Source: JAAYAY01 sp964429355
Lineage (GTDB): Bacteria > Planctomycetota > Planctomycetia > Pirellulales > Thermoguttaceae
Length of the DNA: 35,832 bases
NCBI GenBank assembly: GCA_964429355.1
Contig: CAYSCH010000049.1
Coordinates: 1 to 35,832 of the forward strand
Direction: 5' to 3'
The notes beneath the pieces are model-generated. The model made no database searches. It saw nothing but the letters and a program-made list of their open reading frames with translations, and was not told where the DNA came from. Below are positions 30,166 through 35,832 of this stretch, piece after piece; positions within the stretch are counted from its first letter, which is position 1, and every line of letters begins with the position of its first letter. Made by a program: the position numbers and the translations under genes.

Positions 30166-30981
30166 TTACTCCAATCGGTGATCGCGCACCGCGTCGGCGA
30201 CCGGCTTGCCCTGCCTGACAACCTCACAAAGCGCCGCCTGGAAATCGAAGGGGCTGGGAACTTGGATCGCGTTGCGCCCGAAGACAACCCCTCCTGCTCC
30301 GGCGGCCACCTCCCGTGCGGCCAGTTCCAACGCCTGGCGCTGTGTGGGCAGTTTTTCTGCCCCCAGGCCGAACACGGGGACGGGGCAACTGCCGGTGACC
30401 GCGGCGAAGTCGCGGGTGAAGAAGGTCTTGATCGCGTCGGCGCCGAGCTCCGCAACAATTCGGCTGCCGAGCAGGACCTTCTCGTGCATCTCGTCCGGCG
30501 TCAGTTTGTCGCTCTCGTTGGGGAAGTATTCGCCGATCACGGGGATCCCCAGGCGGTGGCAATCGTTGGTCAGCTTCGAGAAGACCTCCACGTTCTCCGC
30601 GTCCCGCTGTTCGCTACCGGTTTCCAGGGTGAGCGAGACCAGGGCGATGTCCATCCCCTCGCGCAGGGCGCACTGGGCATCGAAAATCGCAACGCTCCGG
30701 GCTTCCTTGTAGGCCAGTCCGAAGCAATAGACCGTGTTCCAGTTGAGGCGAACAACCGCCAGCGGTCGCTTCGGACGGGCGAAAACCGTGTGGCAGCGCC
30801 GAAGCATTCCCGGGGCCAGCAAAACCGCGTCGACCGCCGGGTTGATCTTCTCCACCGTTGCCGGCAGGTTCTCCATGGCCGGAATCGGCCCGTCGAACAG
30901 GCCATGATCCACGGCAATGATCACCGCATGGCCGTCACCCACAAGCCGCTGCAGCCGGAGCTGCCTGCCGTCAAAAACCAT
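30166..30981 (-). CDS. Class I aldolase of the DhnA/LsrF family
   Basis: The 271-residue (beta/alpha)8 protein belongs to the DhnA-type class I aldolases. It has 'IIAVDHGLFDGP' (residues 21-32), 'GADAIKTFFTRDF' with K185 as the probable Schiff-base lysine, and the C-terminal phosphate-binding 'GAGGVVFGRN'. Relatives include archaeal fructose-bisphosphate aldolase and LsrF. It would cleave the phosphorylated ketose made by its operon partners, probably giving DHAP or a related triose plus an aldehyde. It is the first gene of the operon. The ATG at 30981 follows AGGGAG; frame upstream of it is non-coding and contains the promoter region. Confidence 0.87.
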   Translation of the reverse strand: MVFDGRQLRLQRLVGDGHAVIIAVDHGLFDGPIPAMENLPATVEKINPAVDAVLLAPGMLRRCHTVFARPKRPLAVVRLNWNTVYCFGLAYKEARSVAIFDAQCALREGMDIALVSLTLETGSEQRDAENVEVFSKLTNDCHRLGIPVIGEYFPNESDKLTPDEMHEKVLLGSRIVAELGADAIKTFFTRDFAAVTGSCPVPVFGLGAEKLPTQRQALELAAREVAAGAGGVVFGRNAIQVPSPFDFQAALCEVVRQGKPVADAVRDHRLE

Positions 30982-31119
30982 TGGATGTCTCCCTGGATAG
31001 ATAAATGTCGAGCGGTCGATCCTGGGCGGCGGGCCGGCAGAATCTCGCTGTCGCACGGGATCCCCAATCGGAGCCTCACACGCGCCAAACGTGCTGAGCG
31101 ACGCCCAGCACTGCAATCC

Positions 31120-31134
31120 TGTTCAAACTGAACA
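31120..31134 (-). promoter_or_regulatory. Operator-like palindrome at the aldolase-operon promoter
   Basis: TGTTCAAACTGAACA is a perfect palindrome with 6-bp arms and a 3-nt centre. It lies immediately downstream of the -10 box of the minus-strand promoter, across the expected transcription start, where a repressor would block initiation. The half-site TGTTCA recurs twice at 31219-31234 in the regulator's own promoter. The likely ligand-responsive protein is the DeoR-type regulator encoded at 31280. Confidence 0.6.
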
Positions 31135-31135
31135 C

Positions 31136-31164
31136 ATACTATCAGCGTCTATTTCCCGTGTCAA
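31136..31164 (-). promoter_or_regulatory. Sigma70-type promoter of the aldolase-isomerase-kinase operon
   Basis: On the minus strand, TTGACA (31164-31159) is a perfect -35 box followed after exactly 17 bp by TAGTAT (31141-31136) as -10. The start point would be near 31129, inside the operator palindrome, leaving a leader of about 150 nt before the aldolase ATG. Confidence 0.6.
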
Positions 31165-31209
31165 ATCCACAGAATCCGATATCTCAACAGTTATCGGGAT
31201 ACTTGCGAG

Positions 31210-31238
31210 TTGACATGCTGTTCAAATCTGTTCATACT
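31210..31238 (+). promoter_or_regulatory. Sigma70-type promoter of the DeoR-family regulator gene
   Basis: TTGACA (31210-31215) is a perfect -35 box, followed after exactly 17 bp by CATACT (31233-31238) as a moderate -10. The start point would be near 31245, about 35 nt before the regulator ATG. The spacer holds two TGTTCA half-sites. Confidence 0.55.
31219..31234 (+). promoter_or_regulatory. Direct-repeat operator TGTTCA-N4-TGTTCA
   Basis: Two TGTTCA hexamers start 10 bp apart (31219 and 31229), one helical turn, within the regulator promoter. DeoR-family repressors often bind such short repeats. The shared hexamer with 31120-31134 points to autoregulation together with operon control. Confidence 0.55.
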
Positions 31239-31279
31239 TGTCGCAAATGATCAGGCTTTGGTGCAATTGAGCCCTGCAT

Positions 31280-32050
31280 ATGAATCAAGAAGCTCGGCGC
31301 GTCCAGATCCGAAAACTCGTGGCCAGCCGCGGAGAGTGTTCCGTCGAGCAGCTCGCCCAGGAGCTCGGGGTAAGCGGCATGACGGTCCGGCGAGACCTGC
31401 AGGCCCTGTGTGAAGACGGGCGGTTGATCCGCACCCATGGCGGCGCCACACTGGGTGAACGGGCGACTTTCGAGTTCGCGTTCCTCGACCGCGTCAACAA
31501 GAACCGCGAGGCCAAGATGGCCGTGGCCCGCACCGCCGCGGAACTGATCGGCACTTGCCGCAGCGTCATGCTCGACGGGAGCACCACCACCCTGGCCGTC
31601 GCTCGTCAGCTCCGAGGCAGGTCCGGCCTGACGGTGATCACGACCTCGCTCCCGGTTGCTGCCGAACTGCAGCACGAACCGGGGATCGATGTCCTTCTGA
31701 CCGGCGGCTATATCCGCTCGGTCTCTCCGGACCTGACGGGCTCCCTGGCCGAAGCAAACCTGGAACTGCTCCGTGCCGAGATCGCCCTGTTGGGCACGGA
31801 TGCCGTGGATGACCAAGGGAATGTCTACACCGATCCGCCCGACAATTCGGCCGTGCTCCTGAAGATGATCGCCGCGGCCCAGCGGGTGTATGTTGTCGCG
31901 GATCACACCAAGCTTGGGCATACGGCTCTGAGATGTTTCGGAAGGTTGACGGATTGGGCCGGCCTGGTGACCGACGAGGCCTGCGATCCGGCGTTTGTAA
32001 ACGAACTGCGCCAGTTGGGAATCGACGTGATTGTGGCACCTTTTGAATGA
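31280..32050 (+). CDS. DeoR-family transcriptional regulator
   Basis: The 256-residue protein has the DeoR winged helix-turn-helix at about residues 4-57 ('CSVEQLAQELGVSGMTVRRDLQAL', then the wing 'RTHGGA'). The DeoR C-terminal sensor domain follows, with 'DGSTTTLAVARQL', 'TTSLPVAAEL', 'LLTGGYIRSVSPDLTG', 'GTDAVDDQGN' and 'VVADHTKLGHTA', typical of sugar-phosphate-responsive repressors. It is divergent from the aldolase-isomerase-kinase operon and followed by a transporter, so it probably controls both directions and itself through the TGTTCA sites. The inducer is probably the phosphorylated ketose, by family analogy. Confidence 0.92.
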   Translation: MNQEARRVQIRKLVASRGECSVEQLAQELGVSGMTVRRDLQALCEDGRLIRTHGGATLGERATFEFAFLDRVNKNREAKMAVARTAAELIGTCRSVMLDGSTTTLAVARQLRGRSGLTVITTSLPVAAELQHEPGIDVLLTGGYIRSVSPDLTGSLAEANLELLRAEIALLGTDAVDDQGNVYTDPPDNSAVLLKMIAAAQRVYVVADHTKLGHTALRCFGRLTDWAGLVTDEACDPAFVNELRQLGIDVIVAPFE

Positions 32051-32083
32051 CGTGCGGCGCTGCATGCTGCAGAAAGGCTTGTT

Positions 32084-33907
32084 ATGCCGGGTAGCACTTC
32101 CTTCGCACTCCACTTCTGGGACTATTTTGCCTTCCTCGGGTTCGTGGTAGGGCTTTCGGTCGTCGGCTATTGGGCCGGCCGGAAGGAACGGGCTGGGGCA
32201 ACGGAGTACTTTCTTGCCGGGAAGCGGCTCCCCTGGTACGTGGTCGGGGGCTCGTTCATTGCCTCGAATATCAGCAGCGAGCACTTCATCGGCATGGTTG
32301 GCGCGGCGGTGGTCTACGGCATCTGCGTGGCCATGTCGGAGTGGGCCAACGTGCAATCGTTCACGCTCCTGATCTGGATCTTCATTCCCTTCCTGCTCGC
32401 CTCCCAGGTCTTTACGACACCCGAATTTCTCGAGAGACGATTCAGCCCTGTTCTGCGGCAGTTCTTTGCCCTGGTCACCATCATCAGCAACGTCGTGGCC
32501 TTTCTGGCGGCCGTGCTCTACGGCGGGGCCCTGGGGATCCAGGTGCTGTTCAGATCGGAACTTGCCAGGTTGACCGATCTCATGCCGGGCTCCCTTGTCG
32601 CGGCCACCGGCGGCGCCGAGCGGCTCCAACTCTGGATCTCGATCGTGGTTCTCGGAATCGTGGCCGGGGGCTGGGCCATCTACGGCGGGCTGTCGTCGGT
32701 GGCCTGGACCGACCTGTTCACCGTGATCGTGATGATCGCCGGCGGAATCATCGTCACGCTGCTCGGGCTCCAGGCGTTGGCCGGCGACGACGGCACACTG
32801 GCTGACGGCGTGGCCATCATGATCGAGCGGAACCGGGCTGTGGAAGGTCCCTGGCGAGAGGCGGTGGAGAGCAATGTGGACAACCTAGCCAAGATCGATT
32901 CCTACAACCGGCTGAGCGTAATTCAGCCGGCCAGCCACCCGACCCATCCCTGGCCATCTCTCATTTTCGGCCTTTTTTCGGTGAGTATCTGGTACAATGT
33001 TCTCAACCAGTTCATGATCCAGCGTGTGCTCGGCGCCAAGAATGGCTACCACGCCCGGATGGGAATCGTGTTTGCAGGCTTTCTGAAGGTGCTGCTTCCG
33101 GCCATCGTGGTCATCCCGGGGCTCGTCGTGTTTGCCATGCACCCGGAGGTCCTCCTGATCCGGCCATGGGACGATGTCAAGCCGGCCGCCGACCAGGCTT
33201 ACGTTCACCTGATCCAGACCCTCGTTCCCATCGGTCTCCGGGGGCTGTTTCTGGCCGCGCTTTTCGGTGCGATCCAGTCGACCGTCAATTCCGTGCTCAA
33301 TTCCACCGCCACGGTTTTCACGCTCGATGTCTACAAGCGCTGGATGCACCGGGCGGCGGACGACAGGCAACTGGTCAAGGTTGGAATCTATTCCTCCGTC
33401 GCCATCCTCGCCATCTCGATCATTCTCGGCGGGTTCGTCGGCCGCATCGGTGGCAGCCTGTTCGTCTACATCCAGTCACTCTACGCCTTTTTCGCGCCAC
33501 CCTTCTCGGCCGTCTTCCTCCTGGGGATCCTCTGGAAACGGATCAACGCCCCCGGTGCGATCACGGCCGTGTTTCTCGGGTTCGCTTTCGGTATCTTGAT
33601 GAAAGTCTATGTGCAGTTTAACCCGATTCACCCAAGCTGGCTGGAGCCGTACAGCAACCAATCGGCAATCAACTGGGCATTTTGCACGGTTGTGTGCATC
33701 GTGGTGAGCCTGCTCAGCGCTCCGCCTCGTCCGGAGCAGGTCACCGACCAGCTTACCTTCAATTGGCGCAAGATGAACATCTTCCACGATCTCGGCAACC
33801 ACTGGTACACCAGCGTTGTCACCTGGTGGCTCCTGTTTGTGCTGTTGATCTTCACCTTGCTGGTTATTTTCTCCGGATTTGTGATTCCGGCCGGCAGTGC
33901 GCCATGA
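32084..33907 (+). CDS. Sodium:solute symporter (SSS/SGLT family)
   Basis: The 607-residue inner-membrane protein has about 14 hydrophobic segments. It shows SSS hallmarks: 'SVVGYWAGRKERAGATEYFLAGKRLPWYVVGGSFIASNISSEHFIGM' at the N-terminus, where the Ser/Asn-rich stretch belongs to TM1 of the LeuT-like core, and 'FLAALFGAIQSTVNSVLNSTATVFTLDVYKRW' with the TM8 Na2-site Ser/Thr pattern. The layout is that of SGLT-type sugar or inositol cotransporters rather than proline or pantothenate ones. It is 33 bp downstream of the DeoR regulator, so it likely imports the sugar metabolised by the divergent operon. The substrate is inferred only. Confidence 0.92.
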   Translation: MPGSTSFALHFWDYFAFLGFVVGLSVVGYWAGRKERAGATEYFLAGKRLPWYVVGGSFIASNISSEHFIGMVGAAVVYGICVAMSEWANVQSFTLLIWIFIPFLLASQVFTTPEFLERRFSPVLRQFFALVTIISNVVAFLAAVLYGGALGIQVLFRSELARLTDLMPGSLVAATGGAERLQLWISIVVLGIVAGGWAIYGGLSSVAWTDLFTVIVMIAGGIIVTLLGLQALAGDDGTLADGVAIMIERNRAVEGPWREAVESNVDNLAKIDSYNRLSVIQPASHPTHPWPSLIFGLFSVSIWYNVLNQFMIQRVLGAKNGYHARMGIVFAGFLKVLLPAIVVIPGLVVFAMHPEVLLIRPWDDVKPAADQAYVHLIQTLVPIGLRGLFLAALFGAIQSTVNSVLNSTATVFTLDVYKRWMHRAADDRQLVKVGIYSSVAILAISIILGGFVGRIGGSLFVYIQSLYAFFAPPFSAVFLLGILWKRINAPGAITAVFLGFAFGILMKVYVQFNPIHPSWLEPYSNQSAINWAFCTVVCIVVSLLSAPPRPEQVTDQLTFNWRKMNIFHDLGNHWYTSVVTWWLLFVLLIFTLLVIFSGFVIPAGSAP

Positions 33908-33940
33908 GGTCAACCGAAAGTACTGTTCCAAGGAATACAG

Positions 33941-33961
33941 GTCTCGCAGGCCGCACGAGAC
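33941..33961 (+). terminator. Possible terminator hairpin after the symporter gene
   Basis: GTCTCG (33941-33946) pairs perfectly with CGAGAC (33956-33961) around a 9-nt loop, 33 nt after the symporter stop. A short T-containing stretch follows, but no strong U-run. Confidence 0.35.
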
Positions 33962-33987
33962 TCTGAATTGGTTTAATGCATAGTATT

Positions 33988-34015
33988 CAGGTCCCGTTGC
34001 GGTGCCTCGGACCTG
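33988..34015 (+). other. Leader hairpin upstream of aminotransferase gene
   Basis: CAGGTCC (33988-33994) pairs perfectly with GGACCTG (34009-34015) around a 14-nt loop, ending 26 nt before the aminotransferase ATG. It may be part of a 5' leader or a second termination signal. Confidence 0.35.
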
Positions 34016-34041
34016 CCTTCGAAAGATCAAGACACATAGCC

Positions 34042-35415
34042 ATGTCCACTTCTCTCTCTTCGACACTCCAATGGGCCAGGACGGATCTGACCCGCTATCC
34101 GAACATCGTCGTGCCGCCGCCGGGCCCCCTGTCGGACGACTATCACCAGCGGTGCACCCGGTATTTCAAGGGCTTGAGCGGCCAGGTGAAGCTGTTCCCG
34201 GTTGCTTTCGAGTCCGGCGAGGCGTGCACGCTGGTCGACGTGGACGGCAATCGCTACATCGATTTCTCTTCCGGCATCTACGTGACCACCCTCGGCCACT
34301 GCCATCCGAAGATCAGCGAGGCGATTGCCAGGTACGCCGGCCAGTTGATGAACGCCCACGACTTCACCACGCCGATCAAGACGCGGCTGGTGGAGAAACT
34401 GGCCGAGGTGTTGCCCGGCGATCTTTCGGGCTTTCAGTTCTACGACTCCGGCACGGCCGCCGTCGAGGCCGGCCTGCGGGTCCTGCGGGCGGCCAGCGGG
34501 CGCAACGAGATGATCAGTTGCTACAATGATTTCCACGGGAAGACCTACGGAGCCGTGTCCCTGGCTCAGATCCGTTCCCAGGTTTACGGCCGGGTTCGCT
34601 CGCCGGGCTCGCACATGGTGCCGCGTCCCGACACTTACCGCCCCGACTGGGCAAAGCCCGACGGCACCATCGATACGGACCGCTACATCGCCTTCTACGA
34701 TGACTACATCCACAAGGCCACGGTGGGCGACGTGGCGGGGTTCGTGCTGGAGCCGATCCAGGGCTGGGGCGGGTCGATCATGCCGCCGGACGACTTCTTC
34801 CCCAAGCTCCGCAAGTACTGCGACGAGAAGGGGATCCTGCTCATGGCCGACGAGGTTCTCACCGGCTGGGGCCGGACCGGCAAGTGGCTCTGCCTGGACC
34901 ATTGGGATGTCGTGCCGGACGTGGTCACCATCGGCAAGGGGTTCGGCAACGGCTTCCCGGTCACGTGCGTGGCCGTCCGCGAGCCCCACAAGGAGAGCTT
35001 CGAGAAGATCTCCGCCTCCAGCAGCTACGGGGGCAACCCCATGGCCTGTGCCGCCGCCCTGGCAAGTACCGAGGTGATCCAGGAGGAGAATCTGCTTGAT
35101 TATTGCCTCGCCTTGGGGGAACATTGCACGAAGATCCTCAATCAAATGAAGGATCGCCACCCCATGATCGGCGACGTCCGCTGCAAGGGAGCTCTGATGG
35201 GCATCGAATTGGTCAAGGACCGCGGGACCAAAGAACCGTTCACGCAAGCCGGAGAGTTCGTCTACCAGCCCGCCTTCAGGAACGGCCTGGCATGGATCCC
35301 GGCCGGGCACATCCTGCGCATGAGCCCGCCCATCGTGATGGATTTCGATACGGCCACCAAGGGCCTGGAAATCATCGAAGATGCCATCGGAGCGGCCGAA
35401 AAAGCCTTGATGTAA
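34042..35415 (+). CDS. Class III PLP-dependent aminotransferase
   Basis: The 457-residue protein is a fold-type I class III aminotransferase. It has 'DVDGNRYIDFSSGIYVTTLGHCHPKI' (67-92), 'DSGTAAVEAGLRVLRAASGRNEMI' for phosphate binding, 'DEVLTGWGRTGKW' with D270 contacting the pyridine nitrogen, and 'TIGKGFGNGFP' with K299 as the PLP lysine. Relatives include GABA, ornithine and alanine-glyoxylate or taurine-type aminotransferases; the donor and acceptor cannot be assigned. The ATG at 34042 is preferred because an upstream in-frame ATG at 33976 would place the 33988-34015 hairpin inside the gene. Its relation to the upstream sugar genes is uncertain, since hairpins separate it from the symporter. 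Confidence 0.9.
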   Translation: MSTSLSSTLQWARTDLTRYPNIVVPPPGPLSDDYHQRCTRYFKGLSGQVKLFPVAFESGEACTLVDVDGNRYIDFSSGIYVTTLGHCHPKISEAIARYAGQLMNAHDFTTPIKTRLVEKLAEVLPGDLSGFQFYDSGTAAVEAGLRVLRAASGRNEMISCYNDFHGKTYGAVSLAQIRSQVYGRVRSPGSHMVPRPDTYRPDWAKPDGTIDTDRYIAFYDDYIHKATVGDVAGFVLEPIQGWGGSIMPPDDFFPKLRKYCDEKGILLMADEVLTGWGRTGKWLCLDHWDVVPDVVTIGKGFGNGFPVTCVAVREPHKESFEKISASSSYGGNPMACAAALASTEVIQEENLLDYCLALGEHCTKILNQMKDRHPMIGDVRCKGALMGIELVKDRGTKEPFTQAGEFVYQPAFRNGLAWIPAGHILRMSPPIVMDFDTATKGLEIIEDAIGAAEKALM

Positions 35416-35436
35416 GAAGCCCTCACAAAACGTACA

Positions 35437-35488
35437 AGTTTCCCACGGGCATGGATGTGCACAGCCGGTGGTTCTGTCATCGGCTCCA
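35437..35488 (+). repeat. 52-bp upstream repeat, copy 2
   Basis: This segment matches 3-54 at 49 of 52 positions, same orientation. It begins 21 bp after the aminotransferase stop and ends 38 bp before the start of the Tat-exported oxidoreductase gene. Both copies therefore lie just upstream of a + strand gene. The three differences fall in the loop between AGCCG and CGGCT. Confidence 0.75.
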
Positions 35489-35526
35489 GATTCTTTTGAT
35501 TCACAACCTCACAAGGAGTCCCCATT

Positions 35527-35832
35527 ATGTTCAATTCCAGTTCACGACGTGCCTTCCTGCAAACTATCGGCGCCGGTGCTGCCGCACTGGGGCTGGCCGG
35601 AACGAGTCTTGGCCAGGAGAAGAAGATCCAGGGCTTCGACGACACCCCCAAGGAGTCCGCAGCGAAGGAGTGGAAACCGGTTTCCGACCGCAAGCTTCGC
35701 GTCGGTATCGTCGGTTTCGGCGTCTGCCGTTTCGGCGCGGCCTTCAGTTTTCAGGATCATCCCAACGTTACGGTGACGGCCGTGAGCGATCTGTTTCCCG
35801 ATCGCTGCGCCGGACTGGCCAAGGCCTGCCGC
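35527..35832 (+). CDS. Tat-exported Gfo/Idh/MocA-family oxidoreductase (5' part, runs off the window)
   Basis: The visible 102 residues begin with a twin-arginine signal (SRRAFLQ near residues 6-12, then an Ala/Gly-rich hydrophobic core ending near LGQ). A linker and the Rossmann start 'KLRVGIVGFGVCRFGAAF' follow, continuing to 'VTVTAVSDLFPDRC', characteristic of Gfo/Idh/MocA NAD(P)-dependent sugar oxidoreductases. Export by Tat fits a cofactor folded in the cytoplasm, and Tat-signal Gfo/Idh proteins are abundant in Planctomycetota. AAGGAG precedes the ATG by about 9 nt. The frame is open to the last base of the window; the catalytic domain is not visible. Confidence 0.88.
   Translation, partial: MFNSSSRRAFLQTIGAGAAALGLAGTSLGQEKKIQGFDDTPKESAAKEWKPVSDRKLRVGIVGFGVCRFGAAFSFQDHPNVTVTAVSDLFPDRCAGLAKACR

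Overview
The window is about 35.8 kb of GC-rich bacterial DNA, most likely from a member of the Planctomycetota (Pirellulales-like). This rests on gene content, not on a marker gene: a secreted formylglycine-type sulfatase, a GH123/DUF4091 giant, fucosidases with discoidin domains, a secreted ADP-ribosylglycohydrolase-fold protein, a URO-D-like protein inside a glycosidase operon, a BON-domain protein, and a Tat-exported Gfo/Idh/MocA oxidoreductase. Three runs of exactly ten N (19042, 21064, 26702) are scaffold gaps of unknown true length; two cut genes and one lies inside a repeat. I saw no rRNA, tRNA, transposase, CRISPR array or phage gene.

Layout. 1-1041: an NAD-dependent sugar epimerase preceded by a 52-bp repeat. 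1365-6362 (minus): a secreted zinc metalloprotease-like protein and a 1180-residue GH123-like protein. 6797-9540: a membrane protein coupled to a putative glycosidase. 9665-19220: a run of + strand genes (sulfatase, URO-D-like protein, rhamnose/fucose mutarotase, GH29 and GH95 alpha-L-fucosidases, ADP-ribosylglycohydrolase-fold protein) that looks like a locus for a sulfated, fucosylated glycan. 19553-20389: BON and YjbQ proteins. 20729-25591: a 53-residue ORF and an ABC ATPase/FtsX permease/HlyD-type export operon. 25551-26477 (minus): an SMP-30/gluconolactonase-like protein. 26890-27267: a STAS protein. 27297-30981 (minus): a tight aldolase-isomerase-kinase operon, divergent from a DeoR-type regulator (31280), which is followed by a sodium:solute symporter, a class III aminotransferase and the start of a Tat-exported oxidoreductase.

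How the parts may work together (inference). The sulfatase and fucosidases would release L-fucose, and the mutarotase would interconvert its anomers. The AraA-type isomerase, FGGY kinase and DhnA-type class I aldolase form a complete isomerase-kinase-aldolase route that could take L-fucose or a related sugar to DHAP and an aldehyde using enzymes different from the classical FucI/FucK/FucA set. The divergent intergenic region has two good sigma70-type promoters, each carrying a TGTTCA operator motif, so the DeoR protein probably represses both itself and the operon.

The least explained features are non-coding. One is a repeat of about 170-180 bp present twice (20439-20613 and 26625-26807). Its ends pair over about 20-25 bp and differ between copies by compensatory changes. 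Another is a 52-bp repeat at both ends of the window, each copy just upstream of a gene. A third is an 18-mer shared by two gene junctions of the ABC operon.
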